DNA of 64,000 bases from Parasitella parasitica (taxonomy: Eukaryota > Mucoromycota > Mucoromycetes > Mucorales > Mucoraceae): positions 91,107 through 155,106 of the forward strand of contig MU619292.1 in NCBI GenBank assembly GCA_025201805.1, given 5' to 3'. Numbering within the stretch: the first letter of the stretch is position 1; each line of letters starts with the position of its first letter. Below are positions 22,365-34,208 of this stretch, piece after piece. The notes below the pieces were generated by a model. It saw nothing but the letters and a program-made list of their open reading frames with translations, searched no databases and was not told the origin of the DNA. A program made the position numbers and the translations under genes.

Positions 22365-23676
22365 TTAGTGCTGATCACCTATTGCAAGGTAATTTTGAGC
22401 TTGAAGAGGACCAAATGAAGTCGATTGCCCATTCGAGTTTACGACTGCTTGGTTGTTTCCATGATCGCTAGGTGGTAAAAAGACAACTCTTGTTTGCGGA
22501 GCCTTGGAGATGCTATTTAATGTCTCGAGATATCTGATCTGCATAGCAGAAGGTGTACTCAATATATCAGCTGCTTCTCTCATTAGTTTTGCGGAATCGA
22601 CCTCGGCTTTAGCTGAAATGATTTTGGATTCACCAATTCGTTTAGCCTGTGCTGCAGCACTAAGAGATTCTTGCAGTTCTCTGGAGAAATTGAAGTCTTT
22701 GATCAAAATAGATTCAATCTATGTACCATACATTGGCTTTAGTGTTATTGCTTGAAGCTTGCAACTTTGAGTATTCATATATTTTACCTTGACACCCCAT
22801 TCCGAAGCAACTCTTCCAGTAATTTCTTGCACTTCATGAGCGATAGAATCTCGGTTCTCTACACATTCTTGTAGTACCTTGCTACCCAAAATATGACGCA
22901 GAGTAGTTTGAGTTCTGTAGCGTTTGTGTAGAGTATTAGATTAGTAAATTAACGAAAGCTTCTACCGCAATATGTGTCCTTCATTTTATATACCTTTCAA
23001 CCAATGCCTTCCTCACATCACGCACACCATACTCGGCTTGATAGGGATCAACGATATGCCAATACAAAACACTGTCAATTTTTATAGTAATGTTGTCCTT
23101 TGTCATGACAAATTGAGACGGAATATCGACAACTTGAATTTTGACATCCACCCTTGTGATTGACTCGGTTACTGGATTGATTTTAACAAGGCCAGGATCG
23201 ACGCACTTATAGAATTTACCAAATCGTGATATGAGACCTACGCTTCCCTGACTTACAGGATTATAAGGGTTTGGGCAACAAACACAGCATGGAATCTACG
23301 TAGGAGAGAAAGTCGATCAATATCCATATAACAAGACATCACTGTCAATATAAACTTACAGATCCAAAAGCACCAATTATAGCACCAAGACCATTCATCA
23401 TGTTACCATACCATCCCTAAATATACAAAAAATGATTTATGGGCTGTCTGGCCAACAAAAATAGTTGATAATTACATGATCGATAGTACTGATGTCAAGC
23501 TTCAGAGCAAAACTAGGTTGTACGCCACTTGCAGCAAACTCGCCTTTCTTTTGATGAAGACCATGAGTATTGACGGCCGATGAAGGGCCAGTAGTTGAAG
23601 GAGAAGCACCTCTACTGTAGGTTTGGTTTGTCAGGGGAGTAATATCGTCCTTGTAATTATTGTTGTGGCTAGCCAT
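22365..23676 (-). CDS. Stomatin-like SPFH/band-7 membrane protein, paralogue 1
   Basis: Exons 23476-23676, 23360-23416, 22994-23295, 22788-22914 and 22365-22718 join in phase to 346 aa. A polar N-terminus precedes a short glycine-rich hydrophobic segment (GWYGNMMNGLGAIIGAFGS), then a cysteine-rich patch (IPCCVCCPNPYNPVSQGS), likely palmitoylated as in stomatins. The SPFH domain follows (VGLISRFGKFYKCVDPGLVK, QFVMTKDNITIKIDSVLYWH, DPYQAEYGVRDVRKALVER). The C-terminal coiled region carries the family AKRIGESKIISAKAEV and AKLMREAADIL. It probably forms oligomeric rings that organise membrane microdomains. Divergently transcribed from a paralogue 470 bases away. Confidence 0.92.
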
Positions 23677-24145
23677 GATCGTTTGCAAAAAAAAAAAAAA
23701 AAAAAAAAGAAAGATACAAGAGAAAAATGATAGAGTTAATCAATTCAGAATATGAAATAAATATGTGTGAAAATTAAACAGAACGTTGCATTGCAAAAAT
23801 TGCTTAGTGGGTCATAAAAGTATCTCGAAACACGAGAGACAAAAATCCAGTGTAACATCTGCTTAGCATTTGAACCTAATAATACCATAAAAGTGATTTT
23901 TATGACCAAATTGCTTAGCCTTAGCACACTGCTTAGCACATTTTACACATGAGACTTGGCTATATTTCTGCACACGCTCTATAAACACTACATCCTTGTG
24001 TTTCCTTGTTTCTGTGAGAGATTTCTTAAAGCTATCAAGTTGATAAATTTACTCTTCCTTTTTCTTTTTCTTTTTCCTCTTGAACTATTTAAATCTTGAA
24101 TTCTCGTTTTGGTTCCTCTTTTTCCTACAAAGCAAATAAATTAAC
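23677..24145. promoter_or_regulatory. Shared divergent promoter of the two stomatin genes
   Basis: The 469 bases between start codons contain four copies of TGCTTAG (23801, 23860, 23912, 23930) and an inverted pair, GGTCATAAAA at 23810-23819 and TTTTATGACC at 23898-23907. An A-run (about 23686-23708) lies in the leader of the minus-strand gene and a CT-rich tract (24050-24130) before the plus-strand gene. A regulatory role is inference from symmetry and position. Confidence 0.5.
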
Positions 24146-25485
24146 ATGAGTTATTCCAAAGCAGGTATATATATGCAGCTTAGCCTTTTGAAAAGAATCA
24201 ACCATTTATTGATCTGTTATCTACAATAGATGACATTACTGTTGGTATTGCAGTGCGCGGCGTTCAAGCCTCTTATGCAAGAGAACTTGACATCAGTAAA
24301 GACATTCCTCATGTAAGCAATTAGAAAGAGAGAGAGAGAGAAATAAACATGTACTTATGCATATCTTGTATATCGTTGCTAGGGATTCTATGAGACAATG
24401 ATGACTTGCATTGGTAATACGATAGGCTTTTTTGGATCGGTATGCACATAATAACAGCATTATAGCGACACTTTATTAGTTTACTAATGTACATGTGTAT
24501 AGTTTCCTTGCATTGTTTGCTGTCCTAATCCTTACAATAAAATCCGTCAAGGTATTTATATTATGTAGGCCGGACTTCCCTGATATGTTTACTTAGACAT
24601 TTTCGTATTGTAACTTAGGCAACGTTGGATTAGTAACAAAATTTGGAAAGTTTTACAAGTGTGTTGATCCAGGCCTTGTCAAGGTCAATCCAGTGACAGA
24701 GGACTTGAAAAGGATTGATATTACGATTCAAGTTACCGAAATCCCTAAGCAAGATGTGATTACCAAGGTATAGTTTTCATGAGCAATATACAAGATTTGA
24801 CTAATAGATAATATTTACATTTACATAATATATCTTTTTATATAGGACAATGTTAGTGTCAATTTGGAATCAGTTATTTACTGGCATGTAGTTGATCCTT
24901 ATCAAGCGGTCTATGGAGTTTCGGATGTGAATCATGCTTTAATTGAAAGGTGAGTAAAATATTGCAACTCTGTTAAAGCTTGTACATGCTAAAATTTACA
25001 CGGATTCTCGGACAGAGCAAGTACATCTTTGCGCGATGTTTGCGGTGGCCATTCTGTTCAAGATCTCATTGAAAACAGAGAAGCAATTTCTGAGGAATTA
25101 CATGAAATCATTGGCCCTATTGCTAAAAGTTGGGGAGTCAAGGTACAATACAATTATTTACAAAAGGAAAGGAGCCATCTCAACTGATTACATAATATAG
25201 ATTGAATCAACTCTGGTGAAAGATATTACTTTATCCCAACAGCTACAAGAATCATTATCATCTGCAGCGCAAGCTAAAAGATTAGGTGAATCTCGAGTAA
25301 TTACATCGAAAGCAGAAGTTGAAGCAGCTAAGCTTATGCGCGATGCAGCTGATATTTTGAATACGCCAGCGGCAATACAGATTCGATATTTAGAAACATT
25401 GCAAGCTATGAGTAGAAATGGGTCTGGCCCAAAGACGATATTTGTGCCCCTTCCACCCTCGCAAGTTGGCCCCACCAGTAATTAA
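24146..25485 (+). CDS. Stomatin-like SPFH/band-7 membrane protein, paralogue 2
   Basis: Exons: about 24184 or 24196 to 24312, then 24383-24439, 24503-24551, 24619-24767, 24846-24949, 25016-25142 and 25201-25485. The domain order is as in its neighbour: hydrophobic GFYETMMTCIGNTIGFFGS, cysteine patch FPCIVCCPNPYN, SPFH domain (VTKFGKFYKCVDPGLVKVNP, SVNLESVIYWHVVDPYQA) and C-terminal AKRLGESRVITSKAEVEAAK. The 57-nt and 127-nt exons are the same size in both genes, so they arose by inverted duplication; this copy has two extra introns. The 5' end is unresolved: the ATG at 24146 (MSYSKA) followed by GTATAT does not close in phase with the next exon, so a small exon or another start is missing. 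Confidence 0.88.
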
Positions 25486-26512
25486 ATGTGTAGATGTGTT
25501 TTTTCTGTACATTTCACAGTGATAGCGCAAATTTATTACATATTACGTAAAATCTCATAGTCGATCCACAACTCCATAAATATAACCCATAAACTAGTTT
25601 TAACCTTAGTTGCCTGGATTATTCATTCTACGTGTTTGTTCGGCACTGCGTTTAGGATTCAACGGATCCCCAATAAACTGTAGCTTACATAATAGATTTG
25701 ACCACACTTTCCATCTCAAAATGAGGAGCTCAAGTATTGCAGGTGTTTAATTGGCAGAAAATCAATGTTATGTATCACATTGATGTAATTTAGAACCAGA
25801 TCAGTATCCATTATCCGCGGATGGCAAAATACCCAAATGTTTATACACTACAACTGTGGATATTTTAGTCATGTGTAATAACAGTTTGGAAAAAAAAATG
25901 AGGCGCATTCGATTTAAGAGAAATGTCATTCATTTTTTGTTTGCATCTAGAGAAGGGAGGACAGAAAGAGTTTAAGGCGTAAGCTACACGATACAAAATA
26001 TTAGAGCATTCTTACGTAAACTTGAAGAGGGTGGGTTATTAATCAATAGCCCCAAATATTTAAAGTTTAAGGCGGACATACTGGTTAAATTGGCTTGTCG
26101 GGAACTTGCAGTAAAAGTACGGACAAGTGTTTGATTAATAAAGTTCGCGTTATGCTCTTCACCTCAAATATAAAAAAAAAACGCAAACAAGCTGAAAAAG
26201 ATAAAAAGACATTTAATCTATAAAAAAATTGCGAGAAACAATACTGTAAAGGCGTAAGAAATAATTTATTGGAATCTGATAACCAAGTTGAAAGATAAGG
26301 ATCTTTTGGATGATTACAAACTCTTTCCCGCTTCTAATGCTTTTGTGTTTAAGCAGTCCTAATGCAGGCACCCGTAGCCGCTTACATCATCCTGAGAGAA
26401 GCATTTGTCTATATAATGGTGCATTTTAATTTGCATCTGCTTCAGATTTTGTTTTCTCGTTCTTGTTCTTTACATTTCTCCAAGAAATTAAAATTTACAT
26501 TCGATAATTAAA
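25486..26512. other. Intergenic, promoter of 6PGDH gene
   Basis: No gene is recognised. It includes the upstream region of the 6-phosphogluconate dehydrogenase gene. Confidence 0.4.
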
Positions 26513-28165
26513 ATGGTTGAAGCTGTGTAAGTGGCGCAAGATTGAACGGCACTTGATGAACGATGCATTAACCATTATCTCGTAGTGCTGATATTGGTCT
26601 TATTGGTTTGGCCGTCATGGTACGTATTGCACGCCAGCCCTGACAACATGGTCTAATGTTGTGTTGTTCATAGGGTCAGAATCTCATCTTGAACATGAAC
26701 GATCACGGTTATACCGTTTGTGCCTACAACCGTACCACCTCCAAGGTTGATGATTTCTTGGCTAACGAAGCCAAGGGAACCAATATTGTTGGTGCTCACT
26801 CTGTTGAGGAGCTCTGTGCCAAGTTAAAGCGTCCCAGAAAGGTCATGCTCCTTGTCAAGGCTGGCTCTGCTGTCGACGCCTTCATCGAGCAATTGTTACC
26901 CTTCCTCGAGCAAGGTGACATCATTATTGATGGTGGTAACTCTCATTTCCCTGACTCTATTCGTCGCGCCAAGGAGTTGGAAGCAAAGGGCATCCTTTTC
27001 GTTGGTTCTGGTGTCTCGGGCGGTGAGGAAGGTGCTCGTTATGGCCCTTCTTTGATGCCTGGTGGCAACCCTAAGGCCTGGCCACATATCAAGGAAATCT
27101 TCCAAGCTATCTCTGCCAAGGCTCCCGATGGTGCTCCATGCTGTGAGTGGGTCGGTGAATCTGGCGCTGGTCATTATGTTAAGATGGTTCACAACGGTAT
27201 TGGTAAGTTGGATCTTGCCGCGTTTCTGTTACAATACGCGTTAAATTGAAATGCTTGGGATCCTAACTGTTTTTTTGGTTCTTTTAGAATACGGAGATAT
27301 GCAATTGATTTGTGAAGTCTATCAAATCATGAAGGAAGGTCTCGGACTGTCTCACGATGAGATGGCCGAGATTTTCGAAGAATGGAACAAGGGTGAATTG
27401 GACTCTTTCTTGATTGAAATTACCCGTGACATCCTCAAGTTCAAGGATACTGATGGCGCTCCTCTTGTTGAAAAGATCCTTGACACTGCCGGTCAAAAGG
27501 GTACTGGTAAGTGGACTGGTATTGACTCTCTCGACCGCGGTATTCCCGTTACCTTGATTGGTGAGGCTGTCTATGCTCGTTGTCTTTCTTCTCTCAAAGG
27601 GGAGCGTGAACGTGCTTCCAAGATCTTGAGCGGCCCCTCTTACAAATTTAAAGGCGATAAGAAAGAGTTTATTGCTCAACTTGGTCAAGCTCTTTATGCT
27701 GCCAAGATTGTATCTTATGCTCAAGGGTTCATGTTGATGCGTCAGGCTGGTAAAGACTACAATTGGAACTTGAATTTTGCCGGTATCGCCCTCATGTGGC
27801 GTGGTGGCTGCATCATCCGCTCCGTCTTCTTGGGTAAAATCAAAGATGCTTACACCAACAACCCTGAACTCGAGAACTTGTTGTTTGATCCCTTCTTTAC
27901 AAAGGCAACTTCTGATGCCCAAGAGTCTTGGAGATCCGTTATTGCCCAAGCCGTCCAATTAGGTATTCCTACTCCTGCTCTGTCTACCGCTTTGAACTTT
28001 TATGATGGCCTCCGTCATGAAATCCTCCCTGCTAACCTTCTTCAAGCTCAACGTGATTACTTTGGTGCTCACACTTATGAACTTTTGAGTGCTCCTGGTA
28101 AACACGTCCATACCAACTGGACCGGTAAGGGTGGCAATGTCTCTGCTTCCACTTATGATGCTTAA
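26513..28165 (+). CDS. GND1: 6-phosphogluconate dehydrogenase, decarboxylating
   Basis: Third enzyme of the oxidative pentose phosphate pathway: 6-phosphogluconate + NADP+ to ribulose 5-phosphate + CO2 + NADPH, cytosolic. Exons 26513-26526, 26586-26619, 26674-27202 and 27288-28165 give 484 aa, the normal length. The N-terminal Rossmann motif is ADIGLIGLAVMGQN. The NADP/substrate region shows DGGNSHFPDSIRRAKEL, SGVSGGEEGARYGPSLMPGG and the catalytic-lysine segment [20 protein letters not shown], completed by splicing. The all-helical domain carries GTGKWTGIDSLDRGIPVTLI. The C-terminus (HTYELL...HTNWTGKGG) is intact. Codon choice is visibly biased to C-ending codons relative to neighbours, consistent with high expression. 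Confidence 0.98.
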
Positions 28166-28859
28166 ATAGTCTTAACACATGTGTAATCTTTCATCTTTCA
28201 CTCTTTTTCCTTGTACTTCTACATGATCATAACTACAGTTTTGGTGAGAAATCATTTTATTTTACTTGCATCAACAAATTTGTATAGTCTATAAAATCCA
28301 CCTTTCCTCAACAATAAAAAAAAAAGGTTTTTTTTGTTAGTAAGGCATCATTTTCAATGAAAAAATCAATGCCCATTTCGTCCAGTTTGTCCGTCCAATC
28401 GTCTATGTCCCCCCCCCCTCCACCCCTTTTTACGTGCACTGTTCTGTGTGTTTTATGGCCAGAAAATTACTCCAGGGAAGGAGATATTAAACGAAGCCAA
28501 ATTTGATGTTTTATACGACATTGAATTTCGGTAACTGAGCAATGCCCTCACAGAGCCATTCTTTGGTGTCCACTGGACGTATCAAATATAACTCATTTCG
28601 GTATAACAGGCACCGTCGTTCTACTGAAAGTTCCTGCTCCCCCGCGGTTCCTACAGATAGACCAAATAGTCAAGTTATACGTTAGTATCAGACACCTATA
28701 ATTATTGTTGTATTCAGTTATCAATGTAATAAAGTTGGTTATGCTCAAAGAGATTATTTATATCCAAGAAAATTACCTTGAAAAAAAAAAAAGCACAATT
28801 GGAGTAAAGCCTGGAGAAAAGGCACCTATACAATATTGACACCAACAACTAACTTGAAA
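28166..28859. other. Intergenic, 6PGDH 3' flank
   Basis: It contains a C-run (about 28410-28426) and an A-run near 28783. No gene is supported. Confidence 0.4.
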
Positions 28860-29380
28860 ATGTCACACAGACATTTGAAAGAAGTCTACATGATGAGTAT
28901 CCAAATGCAAAGACTAGCTGCATTAATGTATCGTCTTTGGGATGTTTTGCTTCCTGATATAACGCAAGGTTATCCAGGAACCAGGTGAGGCATCCAAGCC
29001 AAATGAATTAACGATGCTGAGAGAAGCAAAATCAGAAAAGCCATGTCATTAGGTGATATGGAGGCAGATGACTTATTCACTTCTCAAGGTAGCCTAATTC
29101 AAGTTTTATCAATCGCTACTGACGACAAAGCTTATGAAGTCGATGTTGGCCCTAAACAAAGCCGAATGAAATCATGCATTTGCAAGGATTATCTAACCAA
29201 CAAAGCTTTATGTAAGCATACGTACCTTGTAAACACTCTATCTCACTATTTTTGGCCTCAAATGCTCTGTCTTTTTCGTACTAGGTGCATACAGTTAACA
29301 ACATTGGCTTGCTCGAAAAAGATGCTCACTTGCCAATAATTGAGTGTAGTACAAGAGGACACGAGGAGCAATCGAAATAG
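28860..29380 (+). CDS. Small SWIM-type zinc-finger protein, possibly transposase-derived
   Basis: Three exons, 28860-28984, 29036-29228 and 29285-29380, close in phase to 137 aa. The core is a SWIM finger, CxC...CxH (CICKDYLTNKALCKHTYLV), preceded by YEVDVGPKQSRMKS. SWIM fingers occur in MULE-type transposases and in domesticated DNA-binding proteins. The first exon (MSHRHLKEVYMMSIQMQRLA) is helical. The full-length relatives I would expect are much longer and contain a transposase core, which is absent here. This may be a truncated relic that still splices, or a small domesticated gene. Confidence 0.55.
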
Positions 29381-29812
29381 ATATAACTGTGTAGCAGGAA
29401 GAAAGGCATGAATTATTGCTTTCATTACTTTAGAAGTAAGTATTAAAATTATTCGAAAATTGCCATATAATCATCAATTAATGGGACATGTTTACCTAAA
29501 GCAATAACTGTGGTGATTATGCTTATACAGAACTCACTGAAGCAAACTATAGAACAGATGGGAGAGAAATCTTCAACGAAATGAAAGCATATAGAAACAT
29601 CCCGTTAGGAAGCCATCAAAGCAGATTTCACTGTACATGTTATAATATAAATGTCAATAAATGATCATAACATTACTATTTTATACTTAACAGCGAAATT
29701 TTTTGTTTATTGACCTAATTTGCGCGTTCTCTGGATAGATATTTTTCAAAATTTACGCCCCACTGTAAAGGGTTCCAATTTCTTTTTTCTTTTATTTCGT
29801 TCACTATTAATT
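29381..29812. other. Intergenic, nothing recognised
   Basis: About 430 AT-rich bases before the disulfide isomerase gene. The last 60 bases are pyrimidine-rich. Confidence 0.4.
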
Positions 29813-31929
29813 ATGAGACTATTCTCTATTGCAAACACATTATTGATAGGATATTTAGCCTACTGCGTAAACGCAAAATCTGTTGAATTAAATGCTGATA
29901 ATGTGAGCGATAGCATCAGTTCAGGTACATGGTCAATATCGTTTCATGACAATGCAAAAACTATCCGAAGCAACTTTTAACCATTTTGGGGCACATAGGC
30001 TTATCGAGCACTTTTCACCATACTGCATCCACTGTAGAAATTTTGGTATAAATATTGAACAGTTAAGATCACATAGAATAAGGAAGCCTAATAGATATTG
30101 CATGTAGCACCTGACTGGAAAAAACTATCAGAAGATTTAGATAATCTTGCAGAGGAAAGCAACTTTCATTTTGGCACTATCGATTGTTCTACACAAGGAG
30201 ACTTATGCGATGAACACGACGTTATGGGATACCCAACTGTTCAATTGTGGGAAAACGGTGAAAAGGTTGAGCAGTATAAGGGGGCCAACAAATATGATCC
30301 TTTAACTGAATACATCAAGGAAAGAATTGCCTCTACATCTAACGCTAAATTGGAACCAGAAGTAGTATATGAAGAAAAAGATGAAGGGGAGGCTTTTCCT
30401 CCTAGGACCGATGAAGTTGAGAAAGAAGAAGAGGAGGAAGAAGCGGAGCAAATCGATACATTGGTACAGCAAGATAAGAAAGAAGAAAAAAATGATTTGG
30501 TTTTACCTAATCCTGAAGGAATTTCTGTCAATTTGGATGAAGAAAAAATGAAGGAAATTGCTTCAAACAAAGTGCCTTGGTTTATCAAATTCTATGCACC
30601 ATGGTGCCCCCATTGCAAAAGTCTTGCTCCTACTTGGGTAGAAATGGCATCTCAATTGCGAGGTCAAATCAATGTTGGTGAAGTAAATTGTGATGCCTTA
30701 CCTGGTAAGTTACGCCTAGTTGTTTTTTGGACAAGACATTTTCATGCATGCTCATAAATCGCTAGCTGTCTGCGAAACTTATGACATTAGAGGCTTTCCC
30801 ACTCTTAAAATGTTTGGTCAAAATGGTGAACCTGTACAGTACGCTAGCGATCGCTCTTTGATCAGTCTTATGAATTTTGCAAATGCTCATGCAGGGTAAT
30901 TAATATACATATTTGGGTATATTTCTTACTGAACTAAAAAAAAAAAAAAAAAAAGACCCCTTGTGAAGGAAGTCAACGCTAATGAATTGGATCAGTACTT
31001 GAGTATCAACGACGTCTCATTAATCTATTTGCAGGGAAGCAAGGAAAGTGAAGCACCTGGACTTATCCAAAAAATCGCTGGCCAATTCATCGGCACTATT
31101 CCATTTTACGCAACAAAAGATCAAGAGACGCTCAAGAAATTCGACTTGGCTCCTTCTGATTTACCTGCTGTTTTAATTGTTAAAGATAACACGCATTATG
31201 TGTATTCTCGTGGAAATTTTGAAGACAACAAGCTCAATTATGAATCACTTACTAAATGGATTGAGAAGGAACAGTATCCTCTCGTCAGCAAATTAGGACC
31301 TAGTAACCAACAAAGCATTTTGCAAGGTAATGTGCCTGTAGTCATCAATATTGTCAATGTCAAAGATGCAATCAGTCAGTCGAAGTTTCGTAACATTGCC
31401 AATGCCTGGAGTAAATCATCCAATGCTGATCAAAGCAAAGCCATTTTCGCACAAATGGACCGTACCATGTGGAAAGACTATGTACGAGATAAATTCAAGA
31501 TCCAACATGATGAAACTGCCAAGATTGTCATTTACGATGCGCCTGTATGTAACATTCTTATTTGCATAAACTATGGCACAACAAAACAAACTGATTTACT
31601 CTCCCATTTATTTTTAATAGAATTACACTTACTTTACAAAAGATGTCAACAATGAGCCCCTTTCTATTGATAAACCTGAAGGTCTTTATGTTGGTCTAAA
31701 GAATCTCCAAAAATTAAAGGGCCAGAGTACTTTGCTTGCTCATCAAAAGATTAGTGTAACCATTTCTCGAAGCGTAAATTGGATCTTTGCTCATTGGATT
31801 ATCAGCATCTTGGGTTTTGGTATCGTTGGTAGCTTTGTATATAGATATTTGACTTTCCATAGCCCAAAGAGGCTCGGTGGTGTACTGCCTTCTTTTAGAT
31901 CTGTTGATACTTATTCTCATAAGGATTAA
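29813..31929 (+). CDS. Transmembrane protein disulfide isomerase (TMX3-like)
   Basis: Oxidoreductase of the ER lumen that forms or rearranges disulfides in secretory proteins. Exons 29813-29931, 29999-30045, 30108-30704, 30766-30895, 30956-31544 and 31621-31929 give 596 aa. Signal peptide MRLFSIANTLLIGYLAYCVNA. The first thioredoxin domain has active site SPYCIHC (residues about 45-51). A very acidic Lys/Glu linker follows (about 165-205). The second thioredoxin domain has APWCPHC and GFPTLKMF. Thioredoxin-like folds without cysteines follow. A single membrane segment near the C-terminus (WIISILGFGIVGSFVYRYL) precedes a short tail. There is no KDEL; ER retention must be by other means. The exon 1 donor is the unusual GTCAAT, required for frame; a nearby GTACAT breaks the domain. 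Confidence 0.9.
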
Positions 31930-34208
31930 CCTCAATAAAATAACATGAAACATTATCTTGGCTTGATCTACCGATATATATATTATAAATTGTTATATTT
32001 TAGTATTCACTATATTTTGATATAAGATTTGTACATCAAGCTAAATAATCCACGAGTACCGTATGAGAAGCGCGAAAGATCTGGCTCTGGCAGTTTAAGA
32101 AAAGCAACATCCTTGGCATGTTTGCCATACCCTTGGAATTCGATCATAGTCATCGCAGACGTTAGTTCTCACTGTTAAGTTGCGTGTATTCATAACACAT
32201 CTATTTGAAGATCGAAAAAGTAGAGAGATAAAAGCTTTGTAACCCTCTCAAAACCATCAATTTGGATTATCATATAGCGTACCAAAATCACCAAAATTGC
32301 ATATAGCCAATGCAAATAACTTTTTGTATAGGCAAATATAAGCCCTATATCCAGCTTTATTTTATAAATACCATTGATTTGATTTGATGAATGGAAACAA
32401 GCAATCAAATCGCTTGACATAGCTTTTATTAAAAGGGGTGATAGTTATTGTTTGCAGGTGTCTACCAGATATGGTAGTGCACCTATAATATTGAATATGT
32501 GTTGGGAAGCTACAATAAGATAGCCACTTGCGATTGAGATTTCACGTTATTCCTTTAAGAAACAAAAAACGAAGCCGCAGAAAAAGTGCCACCTTCGATT
32601 CTAGCCTTTCCATGAAGCTTCTGGAATCTGCTAGCGCACTTTCTGTTGGTTTCTTTTTCCCTTTGGCGCATGGGGCTTACTTAAGCCATTAATGAAAACT
32701 TGCGACAAGGTGTATCAAAAACATCCAAAATAACAGATCGAGCTTGTTCCCAAGAGAGACTCTTACTTGCCAGATTCTCTTGAAACCAGAACACTTGCTC
32801 ACATTGAATGCTGAAGTATAAGGTTACAGATACTGGAAGTGGATGTTGTCATAATATCTTGGATACTTTGTTTGGAAATGATCCAGCAATGTTCGCCCCG
32901 TGGTTGAGAAAAGTTTGAGAAAATTCCTGGGAGCTTACTTGGTTCCACATATTGCTTCTTTGTTGTTGGAAATCCGTACAGAAAAGACTCCAAGTAATCG
33001 GTTTTATGATAAAATCCTCTTTTTACTACTACCCAGGAACCTTGTGAAGACGTGGGTATCATTGGCAACGAATCCTTTATCTTCTTGCTTATATGTCATC
33101 AATAATACTCGATTTAGGAAAGAAAAATTACTTGAACCGAAATGCATACTTGCTGTAACCACCATTTCCATTTGTCGAATCAAAAGACTTGCTGTTAGCA
33201 GCAGAATCGATCAGGTTGAAGGCATTTGAACTCTCACTATAAAATGACTGCACCATCTGTTTTCAATTGAGGCGCAAAGCATGATACTAATAGGTAACTT
33301 GGGTATGTCTCAATACGAATCAATAGCTGAGATGCTGTATAATACGGCCTCGAAAACCATTTTTACATACCTTCATTTTTTGGATGAAATAAATACTAAC
33401 AAATCTGAAATACCACCTCTTTCCCCGCTTATGGGCATAATCTTCAATCTCTAATATCTTTGCAAACCATTAAGCGACAAAGACACAACCTTCAGCCAAA
33501 GTCTTCTTCTTTTGCATCATTGCACAACATGTCCGAGTCTCATGTACCTCTCGCTAATTGCCCCTTATTTTGGTTCCTTTTTTTCAACCTCAAGCTATCA
33601 AATGGGATCTCGTTAATGCAGCTGGTGAAAACCCTAAGCAGTTACCATTCCAATAAGCGGGCCCAAAAACGAACCGATGAGAATGATGCAAAAAATAATT
33701 TTTGTAAACACTGCTTGGTTTAAAGGTATTCGTTGCGGTGAATACGCCAAACATACGAAACAGTAAAACTTCTCGTATGACCGAAAGAAGCTATAATTAA
33801 CATCACAAGGAGGACAATACTGAGCCTGGAACGCTCGTAATGAGCAACAAATAGACAGTTCATCAAGCACTAAATGGAACAAACGAAATAGGGGTACTAT
33901 TTGAATTGATTACAACACGCTGGTTATACAGTATCAGCGCTGATTTACAATTAATCAGTCAACATGCATGTAAATAATGTAGCTGAGATTGGTCAAAATT
34001 TACACAAAAAGGGATCTACAACATAGTTAAAGTTGGTTGCATGATTTATCAGTTTCCATTCAAGGGGCTACATTGGGAAAGAAACGGTTTTTTGATTTAT
34101 TAATATGAATTAGGATAGAGGAGACAAAATAATAGGAAAGAGCTTTAGACGACTATGCATAAGTTTTGTGATCCAAGTACAATATACATTTATATATATA
34201 TATATGTC
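31930..34208. other. Intergenic region with retroelement relics
   Basis: No intact gene. A gag-like relic lies at 32555-32960 (separate entry). On the plus strand, 33529-33660 reads like a decayed frame (MSESHVPLANCPLFW, then after a T-run shift PQAIKWDLVNAAGENPKQLP) broken by stops. A TA microsatellite is at about 34190-34204. Confidence 0.45.
32555..32960 (-). pseudogene. Degenerate retrotransposon gag-like relic
   Basis: On the minus strand the frame reads QCEQVFWFQENLASKSLSWE then QARSVILDVF, and stops at 32681-32683. It resumes in another frame as SPMRQREKETNRKCASRFQK. This W..N....W..A and MRQRE....YA.RF order is that of the Ty3/gypsy-type gag capsid region. Frame shifts and stops show that it is dead. 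No protease, reverse transcriptase or LTR is seen nearby. Confidence 0.5.

Noticed and set aside
24326-24341. GA microsatellite in a stomatin intron
   Set aside because: A simple sequence repeat inside an intron, with no reason to think it functional.
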